Below, in pieces: positions 24,995 to 34,230 of a stretch of 64,000 nt of DNA. The DNA lies in assembly GCA_028288405.1 (NCBI GenBank), contig JAQBNS010000052.1, forward strand, positions 30,284-94,283. Direction: 5' to 3'. A program made the position numbers and the translations under genes. Each line of letters opens with the position of its first letter. Position 1 is the first letter of the stretch. This DNA comes from Chitinophagaceae bacterium. GTDB taxonomy: Bacteria; Bacteroidota; Bacteroidia; Cytophagales; Cytophagaceae. The notes below the pieces were generated by a model, which had not been told where the DNA came from, did not search any database, and saw only the letters and a program-made list of their open reading frames with translations.

Positions 24995-26929
24995 ATGCGG
25001 TTGTTGTTGCTTTGTGTGTTTTTGAATCTCAGTCTTGCTTTTGTAGGAACTGCACAAAGCTTTTTGAAAAAAAAATCAAAAGACGACACCGAACAAATTG
25101 TTCCTATCTCCGACATAGAGAAGCATGATTTATTAATTGCCTATAAAGAAGCCGGCAAGAAAAAGAATGCCCTGAGAAAAATCTTGCAACACTCCATTGA
25201 CGAAGGATACGATTCACTAACGAGCGTCATTTATGAAAGCCTTTCCGTTGTTCAGGTAGAAGAGGAAAAATACGACAATGCTTTGGAAAGCATTACTCAG
25301 GCCATTCACTACAATGATCATTCCGTTCAAAAGAAACGCACCGCCAACTTGTACAATCAGGCTGGACACATCTGTCAGTACTTGAAGAAATTTGACAAGT
25401 CCATCAGTTATTATAATCAAGCCCTTAAGTTTTACGAAGACCTCGGAGACCAGGTAGAAGTAGCCAATGCATATGTCAACATTGGTAACACCTATTATAA
25501 GACAGGTCGTGTAGAAGAATCTAAGGAAAGTCTCATCAAGGCTTCCAAGACATTTGAAAACCCCTCTGTTGTCAACAGCAATAAGAAAGAATCCGCTAAA
25601 GGCTTGGCGGATTTGGGAAAAGCATACGATGACATCGGAGATTTTACAAAAGCATTAAACCTGCTGGAAAACTCACTGGTTATTTTTGAAAGCAATGAGG
25701 ATTATGAAGGCTTGGCTTCTACCCTTGCCTCTTTAGGTCATGTGCAATTAAATCTCAAACGCTATGAGGATGCGGAAAAATCATTCCTGCGTTCTTTAGA
25801 AATCAGTCAGCAGTACAATTATAAGCTCTCTCTGATGGAGAGTTACAAAGGCATGTCTCAGATCCTGAGCATTAAAAAAGAATACAAAGAAGCATTGGGG
25901 ATGTACGATTCTTATATCCTGATGAAAGATTCCATTTATCTGGAAGAGAAAAAAGCGGCTGTAGCTGCCGCCACTTCTCAGCTCAATCTTAAAATCAACG
26001 AACAAGAGTTGATGCTCTCTCACAAAAGAGCGGAGCTCTCAACGATACTGGATAAGAAAAACGATCAATTGCTGATCAGTATGATTCTTGCGTTTGTATT
26101 GACCTCTCTGGTTATTATTTTCTTGTTTAGAAAATACCAAAATAAAAAACGTGTGTCAGAAAACTTACAAAAAGAAAATTCATCGTTGATTAAAACGAAT
26201 GTAGATCTTTCTCAAAGTCAGGAATTTTTGGAAAAGACCAACGCAGCAAAAGATAAATTGTTTTCTATCGTTGCTCACGACTTGAAAAGCCCGATCGCTT
26301 CTATCAAAGGATTCACGGAGCTTCTGGCCACCAATCCGGATGCATTTACACTAGCGGAAATTTCAGATCTCGGCAAGAAAATGAACGCCTCGTTAGGTAA
26401 CCTGAATCAATTACTGGATAACTTACTGAAGTGGGCCATGAGCCAAAGTGGGTTGATGGAATTTCATCCCCAGGAAATACTGTGTGCTGATTTCATTGAG
26501 TCTAATATCCAGATCTATCAACCCATCGCCGAGAAAAAAGCGATCACACTGAGAGCGCCAACTGATAATTGTGATGTGACACTTTATGGAGATGTCAACA
26601 TGCTCAATTTCGTATTGCGAAACATCATCCACAATGCCGTGAAATTTACAGATCACAAAGGAAGCATCCATGTTTCGAGCAAGGTATCCAGCGGAAAGTT
26701 AAAAATCACTGTCAGCGATACGGGTGTAGGGATGAGCCCTGAAGCCTTGGAAAATATTTTCAATATCGACAGACGCAAAAAGTCTTTAGGCACGCTGCAT
26801 GAAAAAGGCACCGGCCTCGGGTTGGTATTGAGTAAAGAATTTATGGATAAAAACGGAGGACATGTTGACGTGTCCAGTGAATTGGGAAAAGGTACGACTT
26901 TTACTTTGTATTTCCCTTTAGCTAAATAA
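24995..26929 (+). CDS. TPR-containing membrane histidine kinase
   Basis: 644 residues. A signal peptide (LLLLCVFLNLSLAFVGTAQS) leads into a periplasmic tetratricopeptide array (about 50-320; YNQAGHICQYLKKFDKSISY and similar repeats), then one transmembrane helix (SMILAFVLTSLVIIFLF, about 365) and a cytoplasmic coiled coil. HisKA has FSIVAHDLKSPIASIKGF (His about 428), and the ATPase domain has N-box NIIHNAVKF, G1 DTGVGM and G2 GTGLGLVL. No cognate regulator is adjacent. The design is common in Bacteroidota; the signal is unknown. Confidence 0.9.
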   Translation: MRLLLLCVFLNLSLAFVGTAQSFLKKKSKDDTEQIVPISDIEKHDLLIAYKEAGKKKNALRKILQHSIDEGYDSLTSVIYESLSVVQVEEEKYDNALESITQAIHYNDHSVQKKRTANLYNQAGHICQYLKKFDKSISYYNQALKFYEDLGDQVEVANAYVNIGNTYYKTGRVEESKESLIKASKTFENPSVVNSNKKESAKGLADLGKAYDDIGDFTKALNLLENSLVIFESNEDYEGLASTLASLGHVQLNLKRYEDAEKSFLRSLEISQQYNYKLSLMESYKGMSQILSIKKEYKEALGMYDSYILMKDSIYLEEKKAAVAAATSQLNLKINEQELMLSHKRAELSTILDKKNDQLLISMILAFVLTSLVIIFLFRKYQNKKRVSENLQKENSSLIKTNVDLSQSQEFLEKTNAAKDKLFSIVAHDLKSPIASIKGFTELLATNPDAFTLAEISDLGKKMNASLGNLNQLLDNLLKWAMSQSGLMEFHPQEILCADFIESNIQIYQPIAEKKAITLRAPTDNCDVTLYGDVNMLNFVLRNIIHNAVKFTDHKGSIHVSSKVSSGKLKITVSDTGVGMSPEALENIFNIDRRKKSLGTLHEKGTGLGLVLSKEFMDKNGGHVDVSSELGKGTTFTLYFPLAK

Positions 26930-27000
26930 GCTAGGGAGCTAGGAGGGACGAGCCAGGTATCTATATTCCTAGCTCGTCCCTCCTAGCTCCTAGCTTATTT
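26924..27000. repeat. Long heptad-like hairpin, class GAGCTAG/GAGGGAC
   Basis: AAATAAGCTAGG...GACGAGC and its inverse GCTCGTC...CTAGCTTATTT pair over about 32 bp with one bulge and one mismatch, around a loop of about 10 nt. The arms are approximate 7-bp tandem words. The histidine kinase TAA lies inside the left arm, and the convergent mnmD stop begins 2 bp after the right arm. It probably ends both transcripts, although no classic U-tract is present. Confidence 0.85.
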
Positions 27001-27001
27001 A

Positions 27002-27667
27002 TCATCTCACCGCAACAATCATATCCTTCTTACCCGGCGGTCCTTTCACCAATCCTGCTTCAAATCCCACTGTTATCAAGTCTCTCCGCAATTGAGCTTT
27101 TGCCGTATAAGTAACTAATCGTGCACCGGGTTTCATGGCTTGATACAACTTTTTCAAATTACTGACACCCCATAGTTCTGCCTGTTTTCTGGGAGCAAAG
27201 CCATCGAAGTAAACCACATCGTAATAGGCATCAGGCAGCAGCACATCTTCCAGTTTCACTTTATCTTTTAATAAAGTAAAGAGCGCCGTGAGTTTTTGTT
27301 TTTCATTCCACTGCGCTTCATTGAGTTGATTCCACAAGGGTTCTTCAGCCAGCAATTGCCCGTAATTCAGTGCCGACCAAATCTCTTTCGACAAGGGATA
27401 AGGTTCTAAACTATGGTATTCTGTTTCTTGTCCCCGGCTTTGCGCTTCTATCGCGGTAAGCAGCGCATTCAATCCGGTGCCGTAACCAATTTCAAGTACC
27501 TTCAATAATCCCGGTTTTAGCACCGGTAGAAAACCGTTGTTCAGGTATACATGCACCGACTCGGGTATCGCGCCGCGTGTGGAATGATACGTTTCATTGA
27601 GTGCAGGTAAAAAAATAGTATGTGACCCGTCCTCACACAAAATCAGCTGAGGCTCTTGTTGTTCCAT
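27002..27667 (-). CDS. mnmD: tRNA 5-methylaminomethyl-2-thiouridine-forming methyltransferase MnmD
   Basis: 221 residues. Stand-alone form of the N-terminal half of E. coli MnmC. The SAM-binding loop is LEIGYGTGLNALLTAIEA (about 60-77), and VVYFDGFAPRKQAELW (about 150) is the family signature. It methylates nm5s2U34 to mnm5s2U in the wobble position of certain tRNAs. The FAD-dependent MnmC half is absent, as usual outside Proteobacteria. Its ATG overlaps the cysQ stop by one base (TAATG), so the two are coupled. Confidence 0.88.
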   Translation of the reverse strand: MEQQEPQLILCEDGSHTIFLPALNETYHSTRGAIPESVHVYLNNGFLPVLKPGLLKVLEIGYGTGLNALLTAIEAQSRGQETEYHSLEPYPLSKEIWSALNYGQLLAEEPLWNQLNEAQWNEKQKLTALFTLLKDKVKLEDVLLPDAYYDVVYFDGFAPRKQAELWGVSNLKKLYQAMKPGARLVTYTAKAQLRRDLITVGFEAGLVKGPPGKKDMIVAVR

Positions 27668-28437
27668 TAGTTGAGAAAAGGGATTTGTCCTAAACAGTAA
27701 AAAGAACTGTTCAATAAATTTTCTTTATTGTAACGGAAACGCTTTCCATCGGGCAGCAACACCTTGCCTCCTGCAGCTTCTACTACCGCCTGTCCTGCGG
27801 CAGTATCCCACTCCATGGTAGGACCATGGCGGTAATACAAATCGGCTGAACCCTCTGCTATCATGCAAAACTTCAGTGAACTTCCAACGGCTATCGTCTC
27901 TTCCACTTTGTATTTTGCCATCACATCTGCTTCTTCCTGCGAGCTGTGAGAACGGCTGCCAACAGCTGTAATGTGTGTATGGGTATTCTTTACGTGAATA
28001 GAAGTTTCTATCCCGTCAATAATTTTTACCGCTCCTTGAGCATCGCCCCAATACAAAACCTTTTGAACCGGTACATACACCAGGCCCAATACCGGATAAC
28101 CATTCTCCATCAAAGCAATGTTCACGGTAAACTGCCCGTTGCGTTTGATGAACTCACGCGTACCGTCCAAGGGATCAACAAGCCAGAACTTCGTCCACTC
28201 TTTACGTTCGGTATAATCTGTATGTTTTCCTTCTTCGGAAAGCACAGGAATATCGGACCAAAGACCCTTTAAAGCCTCATCAATAACAATATGGGCCGCT
28301 TTATCAGCCTTCGTCAAAGGAGAATGATCTGCCTTAAAATCTATACTCGCGTGGAAATCGTCGTGAAGGTATATCTCCATGATCTTTTCCCCCGCTTTCA
28401 AGGCAATCTCGATCAATTCCTGTTTCATCGTTTTCAT
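27667..28437 (-). CDS. cysQ: 3'(2'),5'-bisphosphate nucleotidase
   Basis: About 256 residues. It hydrolyses PAP, the by-product of PAPS use, to AMP. Metal-binding signatures are LVDPLDGTREFIKRNGQF (about 90) and EWDTAAGQAVVEAAGG (about 208). The track start at 28635 adds 66 residues of non-conserved sequence and lies upstream of a TATTTTTG promoter box; MKTMKQEL at 28437 (or MKQEL at 28428) fits the family and the promoter. Divergent from cysC-cysD-cysN, matching a PAPS-cycle role. Confidence 0.9.
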   Translation of the reverse strand: MKTMKQELIEIALKAGEKIMEIYLHDDFHASIDFKADHSPLTKADKAAHIVIDEALKGLWSDIPVLSEEGKHTDYTERKEWTKFWLVDPLDGTREFIKRNGQFTVNIALMENGYPVLGLVYVPVQKVLYWGDAQGAVKIIDGIETSIHVKNTHTHITAVGSRSHSSQEEADVMAKYKVEETIAVGSSLKFCMIAEGSADLYYRHGPTMEWDTAAGQAVVEAAGGKVLLPDGKRFRYNKENLLNSSFYCLGQIPFLN

Positions 28438-28443
28438 AGGCTT

Positions 28444-28451
28444 CAAAAATA
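28444..28451 (-). promoter_or_regulatory. -7 box for cysQ-mnmD
   Basis: TATTTTTG on the minus strand matches TAnnTTTG exactly, but no TTG lies 19-21 bp upstream. It would place the transcript start within a few bases of the cysQ start codon, implying a near-leaderless mRNA. Confidence 0.45.
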
Positions 28452-28664
28452 CAGAATTCCCAAGAAAAAGGACTGAAGAAAAGGAATTTAACATTCGGCA
28501 AAAAAGCCAATTGTTAGAATTATGTTTCTGTGATTCAGCGGAAGTCAAACATTCGCTTGTTGATTCCCTGCAGAAGTGCAATTTTCTTTGGCAGAGGGCT
28601 TTCAGTATGAATCTTTTAAGTAATGAAAGCACCAAATTTTATTCGCTTATTAAGAGAAAAATTG

Positions 28665-28672
28665 TATTTTTG
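28665..28672 (+). promoter_or_regulatory. -7 box for cysC-cysD-cysN
   Basis: TATTTTTG followed by CAG, 16 bp before the cysC ATG. It matches TAnnTTTG; the -33 region reads TTCG rather than TTTG. A leader of about 10 nt is predicted. Confidence 0.5.
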
Positions 28673-28688
28673 CAGTCCTTAAGTACAC

Positions 28689-29279
28689 ATGGAAAACATC
28701 CACCCTATATTTGACCAGGTTTTAGCAAGGACTTCAAAAGAAGCCATGCTGCATCAGAAAGGCATTGTATTGTGGTTCGTAGGACTCTCCGGATCAGGTA
28801 AAAGTACCATTGCCAAAGCGCTTGAACGAGATTTGCATCAAGCGGGTAAACTCACCATGTTATTGGATGGTGACAATTTGAGAACAGGCATCAATAACAA
28901 CTTAGGTTTCTCTGAAGCGGACCGCAAAGAAAACATCCGACGTGCCGCCGAGGTAGCCAAGCTCTTTGCTGATAATGGCATCATTACCATTTGTTCGCTG
29001 ATCAGTCCAACCGAAGAAATCCGCAACATGGCGAAAGAAATCATTGGGAAAGACTATTTCGAAGTATTCATCAACTGTCCTTTGGAAATATGCGAACAGC
29101 GCGATGTAAAAGGATTGTATCAAAAAGCGCGTAAAGGAGAAATCAAAAACTTTACCGGCATTGATTCTCCTTTCGAACATCCAGTGCATCCATCCATTGA
29201 AGTGCGCACAGACCTTACGTCTTTAGACGAGTGCAAAGACAACATCTTGCGCGCCGTTACACCACTCATTACTCAATAA
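28689..29279 (+). CDS. cysC: Adenylylsulfate kinase
   Basis: 196 residues. It phosphorylates APS at the 3' position to PAPS. The Walker A motif is GLSGSGKSTIAKAL (about 32-45), followed by LDGDNLRTGINNNLGFSEADR and the ENIRRAAEVAKLF and ICSLISP blocks. First gene of cysC-cysD-cysN, 13 bp before cysD. A free-standing kinase, not fused to CysN. Confidence 0.94.
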   Translation: MENIHPIFDQVLARTSKEAMLHQKGIVLWFVGLSGSGKSTIAKALERDLHQAGKLTMLLDGDNLRTGINNNLGFSEADRKENIRRAAEVAKLFADNGIITICSLISPTEEIRNMAKEIIGKDYFEVFINCPLEICEQRDVKGLYQKARKGEIKNFTGIDSPFEHPVHPSIEVRTDLTSLDECKDNILRAVTPLITQ

Positions 29280-29292
29280 GAAATCTACACAC

Positions 29293-30198
29293 ATGGCATC
29301 TTATAATCTTACACACCTTAAACAACTGGAAGCAGAAGCGATCTTCATCATGCGCGAAGTGGCTGCTCAGTTTGAAAAACCGGTCTTGCTTTTTTCAGGA
29401 GGTAAAGACTCTATCGTTATGGTTCGCCTGGCGCAGAAAGCCTTTTCTCCGGCAAAGTTTCCTTTCCCTTTGATGCACATCGATACCGGACACAACTTTG
29501 TTGAAGCCATCGACTTCCGTGATGACATGGTCGCTAAGTTAGGAGCCAACCTGATTGTGCGTTATGTACAAGACTCTATCGACAAAGGTCGTGCGCAGGA
29601 CGAGAAAGGTCCTAACCCTAGTCGCAACGGTTTGCAAACGATTACACTGTTAGATGCGATTGAAGAATTTAAATTCGATGCCGCATTTGGTGGAGCAAGA
29701 AGAGACGAAGAAAAAGCACGTGCAAAAGAACGTTTCTTTTCACACAGAGATGAATTCGGACAATGGGATCCTAAAAACCAACGTCCCGAATTATGGAACT
29801 TGTTCAACGGAAGAAAAAATCCGGGAGAACATTTCCGCGTCTTCCCATTGAGCAACTGGACAGAGATGGATGTATGGCAATACATCGCCAGCGAAAAACT
29901 GGACATACCAAACATCTACTTTACACACAAAAGAGAAATCGTAGTTCGTGACGGTGCATTACTCGCCAAATCTGATTTCATTACCTTATTGAACGGCGAG
30001 AAATACGAAGAAAGAATCGTGCGTTTCCGTACCGTTGGAGATATGACGTGTACAGGAGCAGTAGAGTCGACAGCAGACAACCTGGATGACATCATTCAGG
30101 AAGTAGCGTCAGCGCGTCAGACAGAGCGTGGTACCAGAGCCGATGACAAACGTTCAGAGGCGGCTATGGAAGACCGCAAGAAACAAGGTTACTTTTAA
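29293..30198 (+). CDS. cysD: Sulfate adenylyltransferase subunit 2
   Basis: 301 residues, of the ATP pyrophosphatase (PAPS-reductase-like) superfamily. The P-loop is PVLLFSGGKDSIVMVRLA (about 33-50), with FGGARRDEEKARAKER and the C-terminal RTVGDMTCTGAVES and ERGTRADDKRSEAAMEDRKK blocks diagnostic of CysD. With CysN it makes APS from ATP and sulfate. Middle gene of the operon; the cysN start is 30 bp downstream. Confidence 0.95.
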   Translation: MASYNLTHLKQLEAEAIFIMREVAAQFEKPVLLFSGGKDSIVMVRLAQKAFSPAKFPFPLMHIDTGHNFVEAIDFRDDMVAKLGANLIVRYVQDSIDKGRAQDEKGPNPSRNGLQTITLLDAIEEFKFDAAFGGARRDEEKARAKERFFSHRDEFGQWDPKNQRPELWNLFNGRKNPGEHFRVFPLSNWTEMDVWQYIASEKLDIPNIYFTHKREIVVRDGALLAKSDFITLLNGEKYEERIVRFRTVGDMTCTGAVESTADNLDDIIQEVASARQTERGTRADDKRSEAAMEDRKKQGYF

Positions 30199-30227
30199 TT
30201 GATACTTATTAAGAAGCATTACCGATC

Positions 30228-31517
30228 ATGAATACTGAAATTGAAGAAAAAATAGATTCGCAAAAATACCTTGAAATGGACCTGCTGCGCTTCACTACCG
30301 CTGGTAGTGTCGACGATGGAAAGAGTACACTCATCGGTCGTTTGCTTTATGATAGCAAAGCTATTTTTGAAGATCAAATGGATGCCATTGAAGAAGTCAG
30401 CAACCGCAAAGGCAAAGGTTATGTGGATCTTTCTCTATTAACGGACGGCTTGCGTGCAGAACGCGAACAAGGTATTACCATTGATGTGGCCTACCGTTAC
30501 TTCGCTACACCAAAAAGAAAATTCATCATCTCCGATACACCCGGTCATATCCAATATACCCGCAACATGGTGACCGGTGCATCCACTGCTAATCTGGCTA
30601 TCATCTTAGTCGATGCTCGCAAGGGAGTGATTGAACAAACTTGTCGCCACAGCTTCATTGCTTCCTTGTTGCAAATCAAACACGTGATCGTTTGTATCAA
30701 CAAAATGGATCTTGTGGATTTCAAACAAGAGGTGTTTGAAAAAATACAACAAGACTACAAAGACTTCGCTTCTAAATTGTCGATACCTGATATTCGTTTC
30801 ATTCCGATCTCTGCCTTGTTGGGAGATAACGTCGTGGACCGTTCGGAGAACATGACCTGGTATGAAGGCAGCACTTTGTTGCATACCCTGGAAAATGTAA
30901 ACATCAGCAGCGATCAGAATTTTGTGGATGCACGTTTCCCTGTACAATATGTGATTCGTCCTCAAAGTGATGAGTTCCATGATTTCAGAGGTTATGCAGG
31001 ACGTATAGAAGGTGGAGTATTCAAACCGGGTGACGAAGTGATTGCACTTCCTTCCGGGTTCTCTTCTAAAATCAAAACCATCGAAACCATCGACGGTCAA
31101 TTGGCAGAGGCTTTCCCTCCCATGTCCGTTACCATTACGTTGGAAACAGAAATTGACATCAGCCGTGGAGACATGCTGGTGAAAGCCAATAACCAACCTC
31201 AAAACAGTCAGGATGTAGAACTGATGATCTGCTGGTTGAACGAAAAGAAATTGGTACCCAACGGCAAGTACGTCATTCGTCATACGACGAAAGAAGCACG
31301 CTGCATTGTAAAAGAGGTACGTTATAAAATGAACATCAACACGCTTCACCGCGTGGAAGACGATACGACGATAGGATTGAACGATATAGGACGTATTCTG
31401 ATTCGCACTACTGCTCCATTGTTCTATGACAGCTATACCAAAAACCGTTTCACCGGCAGCGTCATCTTAATTGATGAATTTACCAATGAGACTGTCGGAG
31501 CCGGTATGATCATCTAA
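30228..31517 (+). CDS. cysN: Sulfate adenylyltransferase subunit 1 (GTPase)
   Basis: 429 residues, EF-Tu-like GTPase. G1 is AGSVDDGKSTLIGRLL, with switch DGLRAEREQGITIDVAYRYF, SDTPGH, NKMDLVD and two beta-barrel domains. GTP hydrolysis drives APS synthesis by CysD. Length is that of CysN alone; there is no C-terminal CysC fusion, consistent with a separate cysC. No APS/PAPS reductase or sulfite reductase follows, as it would in an assimilation operon. A terminator ends the unit 30 bp downstream. Confidence 0.95.
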   Translation: MNTEIEEKIDSQKYLEMDLLRFTTAGSVDDGKSTLIGRLLYDSKAIFEDQMDAIEEVSNRKGKGYVDLSLLTDGLRAEREQGITIDVAYRYFATPKRKFIISDTPGHIQYTRNMVTGASTANLAIILVDARKGVIEQTCRHSFIASLLQIKHVIVCINKMDLVDFKQEVFEKIQQDYKDFASKLSIPDIRFIPISALLGDNVVDRSENMTWYEGSTLLHTLENVNISSDQNFVDARFPVQYVIRPQSDEFHDFRGYAGRIEGGVFKPGDEVIALPSGFSSKIKTIETIDGQLAEAFPPMSVTITLETEIDISRGDMLVKANNQPQNSQDVELMICWLNEKKLVPNGKYVIRHTTKEARCIVKEVRYKMNINTLHRVEDDTTIGLNDIGRILIRTTAPLFYDSYTKNRFTGSVILIDEFTNETVGAGMII

Positions 31518-31547
31518 GTAACAACAGACTTCATCAATAGGATTCAG

Positions 31548-31579
31548 AAGACCATCGAATACGATGGTCTTCTTTTTTT
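31548..31579 (+). terminator. Intrinsic terminator of cysC-cysD-cysN
   Basis: AAGACCATCG-AATA-CGATGGTCTT, 10-bp perfect stem followed by C and T7. Confidence 0.9.
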
Positions 31580-31697
31580 GTATCCCGTTAAACTCTTCAC
31601 GTAGACGTTGTCTTAGAGGATGTGGAAAAACAGTGGAAAAGTTTTTCTTTTTACCTCACAAATCGTATATTAATCATAACGACTTAAACTAAAGAGT

Positions 31698-34223
31698 ATG
31701 AGATCTTTATACACTATCCTTTTTTGCCTACTTTTTTCCTTTGTTGGACTGGCACAAAAAGCCCCTTCCGCCAAAAAAATTGAAGCATCGGCTGATGAGC
31801 ATTATAGAATCGACGACTTTCCGAATGCGTTGAGACTCTACCATCAGCTAGACAGCATGCAGCCCAATGTAGGTAAAACCAATTATCGAATCGGTTACTG
31901 CATTTTCAACACGGAGCAAAAAACAAAGTCACTTCCCTACTTTCAAAAAGCAAAGAAAGCAGACTATGACGGTCCGGACATAGATCTTTACCTTGCACGC
32001 TCCCTGCACCTCAACCACCGATTCGATGAAGCCATCGCTGCTTACAAACAATATGCTCCCGATAGTACAAAGAAAAAGAAAGTCGAAGAAGACGAGGAAC
32101 AAAAAACCGCAGGACAACTGGAAATGGAAGACATCAAAGAAGACGTCAACCGCTACATCACCATGTGTGAAACCGGAAAGCAACTCGTCTCTGACTCCTT
32201 GACTTTGGTGATAGAAAACATGGGACCTATAGTCAACTCAAAATATCCTGACTATGTACCCGTTGTATCAGAGGATGAGAGGGAATTGATTTTTACTTCC
32301 CGCAGACCCAATACCACAGGGGGTAAAAAAGATCCGAAAGACAACCATTACTTTGAAGATGTATACATTTCTATCAAAGATACAGTAACCGGTCAATGGA
32401 CCGCACCAAGAGATCTTGGAACGCAGGTGAACTCTCCTGAACACGATGCCAGCGTAGGCCTTTCACCCGATGGGAAAAAACTTTTTATCTACCGTGCAGA
32501 ATTTTCCCGTAAACAATCCGGAGACATTTACCTCAGTACCTTAGGAAGCGATGGCTGGTCAAAACCTAAACGCATGGAAAGCCCGATCAATACCGAGTAT
32601 TGGGAACCCAGTGCTTCCTTGACCAATGATGAAAAAACCATTTTTGTATCCAGCAACAGACCTGGTGGATTCGGAGGAACAGATATTTATGTCATCAAAA
32701 GAAAAGACGACAGTACCTGGGGAGAAGCCATCAACCTTGGACCAAAAGTAAATACAGAGTTTGACGAAGATGCGCCCTACATTCATCCGGATAAAAAAAC
32801 ATTGTTCTTCAGTTCAAGGGGACACAATACCATGGGAGGTTATGACATTTTCACTTCAACCTTAACAAAACTGACTGATACCACAGACGAATGGGCGGCT
32901 CCTATCAATGCCGGGTATCCGATCAATACGGCGGACGATGACATTTATTTCGTTTGGTCTGCCGATGGATCGAAAGGTTATTTCTCTTCCTGGAGAGATG
33001 ACTCCTATGGAGAAAAAGATCTGTACGTCATACGCAAAGCCAATCAGGTATTGTTATTGGGAAATGTCTTCGATGAAGAAACACGCTTGCCTTTGAAGTC
33101 TACCATTACGGTGAAAGACATGGACAAGAACGAACTGATTGGTGTGTTTACAACTGACTCTACCGGTTATTACGAATTGAAATTACCAAACGGTACCAAC
33201 TACTCGATTACCGCAGAGTCTGAAGGTCACCTCTTCCAATCAACCAGCGTACACATCGATCCTAAAATCGCTAGTCAGGAAGTACGCAAAGACATTTATT
33301 TAAAGCCTGTGAAAGAAGGTTTGTCTGTCGTGCTGAACAATATCTTCTTTGATTTTGACAAAGCTACTTTAAGAAGTGAGTCTGATGCTGAGTTGGAAAA
33401 CTTGTATGCTTTCCTGATCAAATATCCTGAATTGAAAGTAGAATTGTCAGGACATACCGATGCCTTCGGCAGCGACCGCTATAACCAAAGACTTTCTGAT
33501 AAAAGAGCCAAAGCAGTCGTAGCCTACCTGATCAAAAAAGGAATGGATAAGAAAAGACTGGTAGCGAAAGGTTATGGAGAAAGCAAACCCATCGAAAGCA
33601 ATGACACAGATGAAGGAAGACAGCTTAACCGCAGAACGGAATTAAAAATTATCGATGATAATTTTAATGTATTGACAACTTACAAAAATACAAGCATCCA
33701 ATATAAAAACGAATTCACCGGAGAAATTACCGCCAGTGGTCGCACCGGTAAAAAACAAAAATTTAAAAAACTACCGAAAGAAGAGTCCATCGGTAATGTC
33801 CCTTCTCAGGACACTCGCACGTCCTTCTATTCCGGTGTAGAATACAGAAGAGGCGATAAATTTTATCTTCCTATTCAACAGCCTAAAACAGAAGCCTTGT
33901 TGAAACCGAAAGTTCACTTCATCGTTCATGTAACGAATAAACTTACCTTATACTCTACACAACGTGTGATGGAAATGGTGGAGATTCTTCAAGCTTATCC
34001 TTCCACGAAAATAAAACTGGTAGCCTATGCAGATTTAAGCGGCTCTTCTTATCTTACCAAAGAAATAGCCGAACAACGGTTGGCAACGGTTCAACAACTA
34101 TTGACACAACAAGGCATTGACGCCGGCAGGTTGTCGACAGAAGTGAAAGGTTTGGAGGGTACAGGTTCAGATCCTGAATCTGACATTCATAATAGAAGAG
34201 TAGAATTTATCACCACAGAGTAA
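31698..34223 (+). CDS. OmpA family outer-membrane protein with TPR, PD40 repeats and two OmpA-like domains
   Basis: 841 residues. A signal peptide (IPFLF-like core ending FVGLAQ) precedes a TPR-like segment (about 25-125), WD40/PD40 beta-propeller repeats (about 175-445, e.g. ELIFTSRRPNTTGG, KTIFVSSNRPGGFGGTD), a carboxypeptidase-regulatory-like domain (about 455-535) and OmpA domain 1 (about 545-650, with LSGHTDAFGSDRYNQRLSDK). A second, weaker OmpA-like domain lies at the C-terminus (about 735-841, VAYADLSGSSYLTKEIAEQR). OmpA domains bind peptidoglycan. This architecture is common in Bacteroidota, including gliding/T9SS-associated proteins, but the tandem OmpA end is unusual. Confidence 0.88.
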   Translation: MRSLYTILFCLLFSFVGLAQKAPSAKKIEASADEHYRIDDFPNALRLYHQLDSMQPNVGKTNYRIGYCIFNTEQKTKSLPYFQKAKKADYDGPDIDLYLARSLHLNHRFDEAIAAYKQYAPDSTKKKKVEEDEEQKTAGQLEMEDIKEDVNRYITMCETGKQLVSDSLTLVIENMGPIVNSKYPDYVPVVSEDERELIFTSRRPNTTGGKKDPKDNHYFEDVYISIKDTVTGQWTAPRDLGTQVNSPEHDASVGLSPDGKKLFIYRAEFSRKQSGDIYLSTLGSDGWSKPKRMESPINTEYWEPSASLTNDEKTIFVSSNRPGGFGGTDIYVIKRKDDSTWGEAINLGPKVNTEFDEDAPYIHPDKKTLFFSSRGHNTMGGYDIFTSTLTKLTDTTDEWAAPINAGYPINTADDDIYFVWSADGSKGYFSSWRDDSYGEKDLYVIRKANQVLLLGNVFDEETRLPLKSTITVKDMDKNELIGVFTTDSTGYYELKLPNGTNYSITAESEGHLFQSTSVHIDPKIASQEVRKDIYLKPVKEGLSVVLNNIFFDFDKATLRSESDAELENLYAFLIKYPELKVELSGHTDAFGSDRYNQRLSDKRAKAVVAYLIKKGMDKKRLVAKGYGESKPIESNDTDEGRQLNRRTELKIIDDNFNVLTTYKNTSIQYKNEFTGEITASGRTGKKQKFKKLPKEESIGNVPSQDTRTSFYSGVEYRRGDKFYLPIQQPKTEALLKPKVHFIVHVTNKLTLYSTQRVMEMVEILQAYPSTKIKLVAYADLSGSSYLTKEIAEQRLATVQQLLTQQGIDAGRLSTEVKGLEGTGSDPESDIHNRRVEFITTE

Positions 34224-34230
34224 TTTATAG

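Noticed and set aside
30606-31349. 247-codon minus-strand ORF antisense to cysN
   Set aside because: Lies wholly within a complete CysN frame and has no recognisable motif; shadow.
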